A stretch of 10,390 bases of DNA from Desulfobacteraceae bacterium (GTDB taxonomy: Bacteria > Desulfobacterota > Desulfobacteria > Desulfobacterales > SURF-15): NCBI GenBank assembly GCA_003599475.1, contig QZKK01000002.1, positions 1 through 10,390 of the forward strand, in the 5' to 3' direction. Under the pieces are notes generated by a model. That model saw nothing but the letters and a program-made list of their open reading frames with translations. It did not search any database and was not told the origin of the DNA. Shown piece after piece: positions 7,482-10,390 of the stretch (position 1 is its first letter; every line of letters begins with the position of its first letter). The position numbers and the translations under genes were made by a program.

Positions 7482-7675
7482 CGACAGTTCCAGAGGCTGT
7501 CGTCCACCTTCAATGTGGCCGTCCCGGCATCGTACACGGGGGCCTGGATCAGAATCAGCGCTTTTTGGCGCCCCTTGGTCCAGACCTTCATGACTTTTCC
7601 TTTCCCGTTTGCTCTCCCGATCACGGCGGTGGACTCCGGCTCGAAGAAGTGCGGAAGCCCCGATTCGGCCTCAGA
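7478..7675 (-). pseudogene. Remnant of a second LolA-like gene
   Basis: Bases 7488-7593 match the middle of the intact LolA-like gene (9781-9886) at roughly 87% by eye; the encoded MKVWTKG...LWN corresponds to residues 82-116 of the intact protein. Toward the 5' side the match drops sharply, with only a loose alignment at the protein level to about residue 68, and the rest of the 5' half is missing. The 3' half is also missing: the frame passes from LWN directly into the CTGTCG that precedes the permease ATG, ending in a TGA overlapping that ATG. An ATG at 7591 with AAGGA seven bases upstream could still start a 37-residue peptide. The remnant cannot make a LolA-like carrier, but it may act as a leader ORF that feeds ribosomes to the permease gene (inference). 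Confidence 0.8.
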
Positions 7676-7678
7676 GAA

Positions 7679-7707
7679 AAGATAGGCCCTTGCATTCCGA
7701 AAGACAA
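7679..7707 (-). promoter_or_regulatory. Duplicate operon promoter in front of the lolA remnant and permease genes
   Basis: TTGTCT (7707-7702) and TATCTT (7684-7679) are separated by 17 bp. Both hexamers and the spacing are identical to the promoter of the intact LolA-like gene at 10184-10212, while the spacer and flanks differ at many positions. Predicted start is near 7672, giving a leader of about 190 bases that contains the lolA remnant. It is the likely promoter of permeases, ATPase and beta-barrel gene now that the toxin-antitoxin module separates them from the upstream LolA-like gene. Confidence 0.6.
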
Positions 7708-7729
7708 GATAAAAGACAGAAAGGTGGAG

Positions 7730-7763
7730 TTGTATTTACATAACTTATCAATTATGATAAGTT
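7730..7763 (+). promoter_or_regulatory. Putative autoregulated promoter/operator of the toxin-antitoxin operon
   Basis: A perfect 9-bp inverted repeat (AACTTATCA-ATTA-TGATAAGTT, 7742-7763) ends six bases before the toxin ATG. A TATGAT (7753-7758, five of six -10 bases) lies inside it, with TTGTAT (7730-7735, three of six) 17 bp upstream. A repressor bound to the palindrome would cover the -10. AbiEi-type antitoxins are known to bind inverted repeats at their own promoter, so this is a natural operator candidate. If the promoter is right, the mRNA would begin only a few bases before the ATG. Confidence 0.55.
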
Positions 7764-7769
7764 CTCACA

Positions 7770-8615
7770 ATGAAACAACACAGACAGACCCATGTGGATC
7801 TTGCGGAAACAACTCAACTGATTCTCCTGGCGAATCTTTATGGACAGAGAGCGAGCGAAAAGCTCTTTTTCCAAGGCGGCACAGCCATTCGCTGGTGCTA
7901 CGGAGGAAGCAGATTCTCGGAGGATCTTGATTTTGAAACCCATCTGAATCGGGATGAAATCCTCGATCTTGTCGATAAAAGCGTGCCGGGGGTAAGGCGA
8001 GACCTGACCGCCAACCTGGGTCCCGGAAAATTCGAGCTGCAAACCAAACATTGCCGCGAACCGCTCTGTGTCATCTGGACGAAATTCTCCCCCGAGAATA
8101 TCCGGGGGAAGATCGCGGTTAAGCTCGAATTTCAGCGGTCTCGCAGCGACTTGACACCTGAAACACAACTTCTCATCTTTGGCGCATCGCCGGTAATTAC
8201 GGAGCGTATTCAGAGCGGCCGCTTGAAAACGCGAGACAACGCAATTTTGACCGTTGAGACCCTTCCTGAAATCTTGGCCGGCAAGGTCAGGGCCTTGCTG
8301 GAGCGTGAAAATTATAAGGGAAGGGATTTCTGGGATATCTGGTATCTGGGCTATTCACGACAGGTGAAATTGCATCCGGAGATCCTGCCGCGGAAGCTTC
8401 AAATGTACCCTTTCACCTTGCGGCGTTCCAAGTCTGACATCCTCCGAGCCGTGTCCGGAGACAGAGACAGCGAGTCTGTCATCAAGGCGATCACAGATGA
8501 TCTCAAACGGTTTGTTCCCGGCCGGACCTATGCCGTGCTTGAAAAAGCAGGATTCGCCCCACTAATGGATGCGGTCCGAGAGGTGCTGGCCGATGTGCCC
8601 GAAGACATCCGCTGA
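7770..8615 (+). CDS. AbiEii/AbiGii-type nucleotidyltransferase toxin
   Basis: A 281-residue member of the AbiEii (DUF1814) nucleotidyltransferase family. Motif I GGTAIRWCYGG (36-46) is followed by RFSEDLDF (48-55), which supplies the two metal-binding acidic residues; VKLEF (117-121) fits the third conserved strand, and ETLPEILAGKVRALLER (163-179) with RDFWDIWYL (185-193) is the family's characteristic C-terminal helical signature. All active-site positions seem intact, so the toxin is probably functional. Family members add nucleotides to RNA targets such as tRNA and inhibit growth, and AbiE systems can act in phage defence. The start at 7770 is the first possible in this frame (an in-frame TGA sits at 7755). 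No Shine-Dalgarno is seen, consistent with a nearly leaderless mRNA. It lies first in the operon, the reverse of the classical antitoxin-first AbiE order, and overlaps the antitoxin gene. Confidence 0.9.
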   Translation: MKQHRQTHVDLAETTQLILLANLYGQRASEKLFFQGGTAIRWCYGGSRFSEDLDFETHLNRDEILDLVDKSVPGVRRDLTANLGPGKFELQTKHCREPLCVIWTKFSPENIRGKIAVKLEFQRSRSDLTPETQLLIFGASPVITERIQSGRLKTRDNAILTVETLPEILAGKVRALLERENYKGRDFWDIWYLGYSRQVKLHPEILPRKLQMYPFTLRRSKSDILRAVSGDRDSESVIKAITDDLKRFVPGRTYAVLEKAGFAPLMDAVREVLADVPEDIR

Positions 8616-9219
8616 CCGAAGACGCTCGGGCAAGGAGGAAATCCTTGCTTTTCTACCTCTGCTTTTTCAGTCGGCCGATGTCGGCAAACTGACCGGCGCC
8701 CCCCATCTGTTTCTAAATCGAGCAAGGAAGCGGGGTGATATCAAATGCATTGTCAAAGGATATTATATCAACACCTGGAAGGCCAAAATCACAGGAAAAA
8801 ATCCTTCCATAGAGCAAATCGCATGTTTCGTTCGGAGGCCTTCTTATATTTCTTGTGAATGGGCGCTGAGCGCCCATAATGTGATCGATCAGGTCCCCAC
8901 GGTCTGCACCGTTATCACCCTGGTGTCCTCGGTGGGGCGAAGGAACAGGATTGATCTTGAAGGCACGGGTATCGAATACTCGAAAATCAAGGAAAGGCTT
9001 TTCTGGGGATACGAATTCGCAAACAACGCCTACATGGCCTTGCCGGAAAAGGCTATTTTAGATACGATTTATCTCAGACAAAAACTTCCCGTGTCCGACG
9101 AGATTAACTGGGAATTTGTAGATCGCGGGAAACTGCGAAATTTCCTGGTCAGCTACCCGCAAGCCGTCCGTTCATATCTACAAAATCTTGATGTCGGCCC
9201 TATGCGAGATAATTACTAA
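8593..9219 (+). CDS. AbiEi-type antitoxin / transcriptional regulator
   Basis: A 208-residue protein resembling AbiEi antitoxins. An N-terminal winged-helix region (about 14-60) has a recognition-like stretch LFLNRARKRGDIKCIVKGYYIN. It is followed by PSYISCEWALSAHNVIDQVP (83-102), close to the family's pattern of an SY-I---ALS-H--I-Q-P block, and by ALPEKAILDTIY (149-160), the conserved EKA-LD--Y block. The ATG at 8593 is preferred over 8569 because GAGAGG lies about nine bases upstream. It overlaps the toxin gene by 23 bases in another frame, which suggests coupled translation. It is somewhat shorter than classical AbiEi, whose C-terminal toxin-neutralising domain is longer. Its role is expected to be neutralising the toxin and repressing the operon through the palindrome at 7742-7763 (inference from the family). 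Confidence 0.85.
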   Translation: MCPKTSADRRRSGKEEILAFLPLLFQSADVGKLTGAPHLFLNRARKRGDIKCIVKGYYINTWKAKITGKNPSIEQIACFVRRPSYISCEWALSAHNVIDQVPTVCTVITLVSSVGRRNRIDLEGTGIEYSKIKERLFWGYEFANNAYMALPEKAILDTIYLRQKLPVSDEINWEFVDRGKLRNFLVSYPQAVRSYLQNLDVGPMRDNY

Positions 9220-9226
9220 AGAGATC

Positions 9227-9300
9227 GATGGCGCCTGCTACCAGAAGCGAGCGTTTGCGGTTGCGCCCGAAATTCGATAGGCAATGCGAAGGATCGTCAT
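9227..9300 (-). pseudogene. 5' remnant of a second FtsX-like permease gene
   Basis: Read on the minus strand from ATG 9300, the bases match the start of the intact permease gene (7481 to 7407) at roughly three quarters of positions by eye, covering about the first 25 codons (MTILRIAYR..., then GRNRKRSLLVAGAI in another frame). One base is missing near codon 9-10 compared with the intact copy, so the frame shifts and meets a stop after about 20 residues. The gene then ends abruptly where the toxin-antitoxin module begins. A strong GGAGGG precedes the ATG, the site the intact copy has lost. It sits 14 bases after the LolA-like gene stop, showing the ancestral gene order lolA-permease. Confidence 0.8.
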
Positions 9301-9314
9301 CGACAGCCCTCCGC

Positions 9315-10127
9315 TTACCGCTGCCGCTCGAGGTTGGACAGGCTGAAGGTGCTCTCCGGAACTTCCGCATCGAACCGGATTTCCCGGTAGCGCATCTCTG
9401 TCTTGTGGCCTTGTTCGTCCTCGGGCACAAGTGTCATGTGAGCCGGAATGTGCCGGCCGTCGAATTCGCGCACATCATCCCAGCGCATCGTCCGCGCGAG
9501 CCGGTCTCTGCGGTCAAAGTAGCGGGCCTGCAAAGGAATCGTGCCGTCGTCTGTCAATACAAGCTCGATCCGGTTCCACAATCCGATCAGCCCCGGCTTT
9601 GCATCGAAGCGCACCCGCCACCCTGCCGGGTTCTCGGAGCGGCCGTCGAGCCGGTACGTGTAGTCCTCGATGAACGAAGACTCGCGCACAAGGTCATCGT
9701 TTGTGAAATCGCTGCCCATCCAGGAAGCCAGCATCATGGAAGGAGGGATTCGAATCGTTCGCTTGATGCGCGGCAGGTAGTTCCAGAGGTTGTCATTTAC
9801 CTTCAATGTGGCCGTCCCGGCCTCGCGCACGGGGGCCTGGATCAGAATCAGTGCCTTTTCACGCCCCCGGGTCCAGATCTTCATGGTCATGGTGCGCGTC
9901 CGGTTCGGCCGTGTGACGGTAAACTCCGTCACCGAGATGCTGCCGTCGGATCTGTAGAGGTCCTCAAAGTGTGCGACCACGGCATCCAGATCGAGCCTCC
10001 CCTCCGTCAGGAAGGTATCCGGAGCCTGATCGGTTTTCCGGCCGGCCTCTCGGGCGGCGCAGGGGGAAACGATGACAATCGCAATCAATAATATCCAGAA
10101 TGTCCAGGTTGGCGCCGATGACCTCAT
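9315..10127 (-). CDS. LolA-like periplasmic protein (outer-membrane lipoprotein-sorting protein family)
   Basis: A 270-residue protein with an N-terminal signal segment (hydrophobic 9-22, likely cleavage near 25) and a body of the LolA-like type found beside FtsX-type ABC genes (PF17131-like). Diagnostic stretches are MKIWTRGREKALILI (82-96), LWNYLPRIKR (114-123) and MGSDFTNDDL (137-146). The SPC at 21-23 is not a good lipobox because proline precedes cysteine, so a soluble periplasmic protein is more likely than a lipoprotein. The start at 10127 has GGAG five bases upstream and lies about 50 bases after a predicted promoter; an in-frame ATG at 10244 would be upstream of that promoter. Its presumed job is to carry a lipid or lipoprotein from the permease complex toward the outer membrane. 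It is cut off from the permease genes by the toxin-antitoxin module. Confidence 0.87.
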   Translation of the reverse strand: MRSSAPTWTFWILLIAIVIVSPCAAREAGRKTDQAPDTFLTEGRLDLDAVVAHFEDLYRSDGSISVTEFTVTRPNRTRTMTMKIWTRGREKALILIQAPVREAGTATLKVNDNLWNYLPRIKRTIRIPPSMMLASWMGSDFTNDDLVRESSFIEDYTYRLDGRSENPAGWRVRFDAKPGLIGLWNRIELVLTDDGTIPLQARYFDRRDRLARTMRWDDVREFDGRHIPAHMTLVPEDEQGHKTEMRYREIRFDAEVPESTFSLSNLERQR

Positions 10128-10183
10128 CGATTCTCCATTCCGTTTTCCATCTGCCGATCGGGCAAAGCATCTAATCAAAAATA

Positions 10184-10212
10184 AAGATACGAACTTGCTT
10201 TTTGAAAGACAA
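10184..10212 (-). promoter_or_regulatory. Promoter of the LolA-like gene
   Basis: TTGTCT (10212-10207) and TATCTT (10189-10184), four of six consensus bases each, are spaced by 17 bp. The same hexamers at the same spacing recur in the duplicate at 7679-7707, with surrounding bases diverged. A second overlapping TTGTCT lies five bases further upstream. The predicted start near 10177 gives a leader of about 50 bases before ATG 10127. Confidence 0.6.
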
Positions 10213-10287
10213 GACAAAAAGAAAGGGACGCTGCAGCCTTGCATGCAGGCGGTCGAGACGGTATGATGGATACGGCTTGAACCGAAA

Positions 10288-10390
10288 AAGCGAGCGCATG
10301 CCCCGCTGCTTGCGGCGGGGTTAGCGAGCGAATCTAAATAGATAGAATTCCTTACGGAGGAAGATTCCCTGCAGCTTGTCGAAGCGAAGC
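10288..10390. repeat. GC-rich palindromic (REP-like) motifs at the right edge
   Basis: A hairpin-forming segment with arms CCCCGC and GCGGGG (within about 10301-10320, inner loop region TGCTTGCG) is followed about 45 bases later by a related word (CCCTGCAGCTTG at 10367-10378). Both share the pattern CC-(C/T)-G-C-(T/A)-GCTTG. Together with the TTCCTTACGGAGGAA-like inverted segment at 10350-10365 this looks like a REP-type intergenic element, cut by the window end. No gene is visible between 10245 and 10390. Confidence 0.45.

Larger units (their letters stand above)
7725..9226 (+). other. Inserted AbiE-type toxin-antitoxin module (island boundaries)
   Basis: The boundaries are where host homology stops: on the left, similarity to the LolA-gene promoter region ends at about 7724; on the right, similarity to the permease 5' end begins at 9227. 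Everything between is the two-gene plus-strand module with its own control region. It appears more A+T-rich by eye than its neighbours and is transcribed against the host operon. No transposase, integrase, terminal inverted repeats or obvious target duplication is visible, so the means of entry is unknown. Confidence 0.65.

Noticed and set aside
7478..9300. Composite transposon around the toxin-antitoxin genes
   Set aside because: The flanking similar segments are host operon fragments in direct order, without transposase or terminal inverted repeats.
9228..10091. Plus-strand 287-codon open frame
   Set aside because: Antisense to the LolA-like gene and the permease remnant, with no domain features.
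10128..10244. N-terminal extension of the LolA-like gene to ATG 10244
   Set aside because: It would place the start upstream of the predicted promoter and before a good signal peptide; the ATG at 10127 has a Shine-Dalgarno.

Overview
The window looks like the chromosome of a Gram-negative, fairly GC-rich environmental bacterium. An outer-membrane beta-barrel gene, a LolA-like periplasmic carrier and MacB/LolD-type ABC genes require a two-membrane envelope. The overall style (intergenic heptamer/octamer repeats, GC-rich palindromes, a solitary UgpC/MalK-type ATPase) reminds me of Desulfobacterota ('Deltaproteobacteria'), but this is an impression and not a demonstrated assignment.

Layout. The left edge holds the 5' part of a minus-strand tRNA, probably tRNA-Pro, with a good sigma-70-type promoter. 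Divergent from it is a MalK/UgpC-type sugar ABC ATPase (149-1252). Convergent to that is a two-gene unit on the minus strand: a DUF72 protein followed by a small alpha/beta hydrolase (2718 to 1311), with its own promoter directly behind the preceding gene. From 10127 down to 2793 on the minus strand lies a set that together could make a trans-envelope lipid or lipoprotein route: a LolA-like periplasmic protein, two FtsX/MacB-type permeases, a LolD/MacB-type ATPase and an outer-membrane beta-barrel.

This set is interrupted. Between the LolA-like gene and the first permease sits a roughly 1.5 kb plus-strand module encoding an AbiEii-type nucleotidyltransferase toxin and an AbiEi-type antitoxin, in toxin-first order and with overlapping genes. 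On both sides of it I can read remnants of a second copy of the host operon. On the right (9227-9300) are the first about 25 codons of a second permease gene, with a one-base frameshift. On the left (7478-7724) is an internally deleted second LolA-like gene that still carries a copy of the operon promoter. The simplest reading is an ancestral tandem duplication of promoter-lolA-permease, later broken at the position now occupied by the toxin-antitoxin module. The promoter hexamers and 17-bp spacing are identical in both copies while the flanking bases have drifted, which supports the promoter call. The lolA remnant still has a Shine-Dalgarno, an ATG and an ATGA overlap with the intact permease gene, so it may now serve as a coupled leader ORF.

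Other structure: short tandem arrays (8-bp and 7-bp units) at 4094-4151 encode the C-terminal tail of the ATPase and the N-terminal extension of the beta-barrel ORF. A degenerate GTTCA-rich element with inverted ends separates permease and ATPase genes (4847-5002). Two related GC-rich palindromic motifs lie at the right edge.
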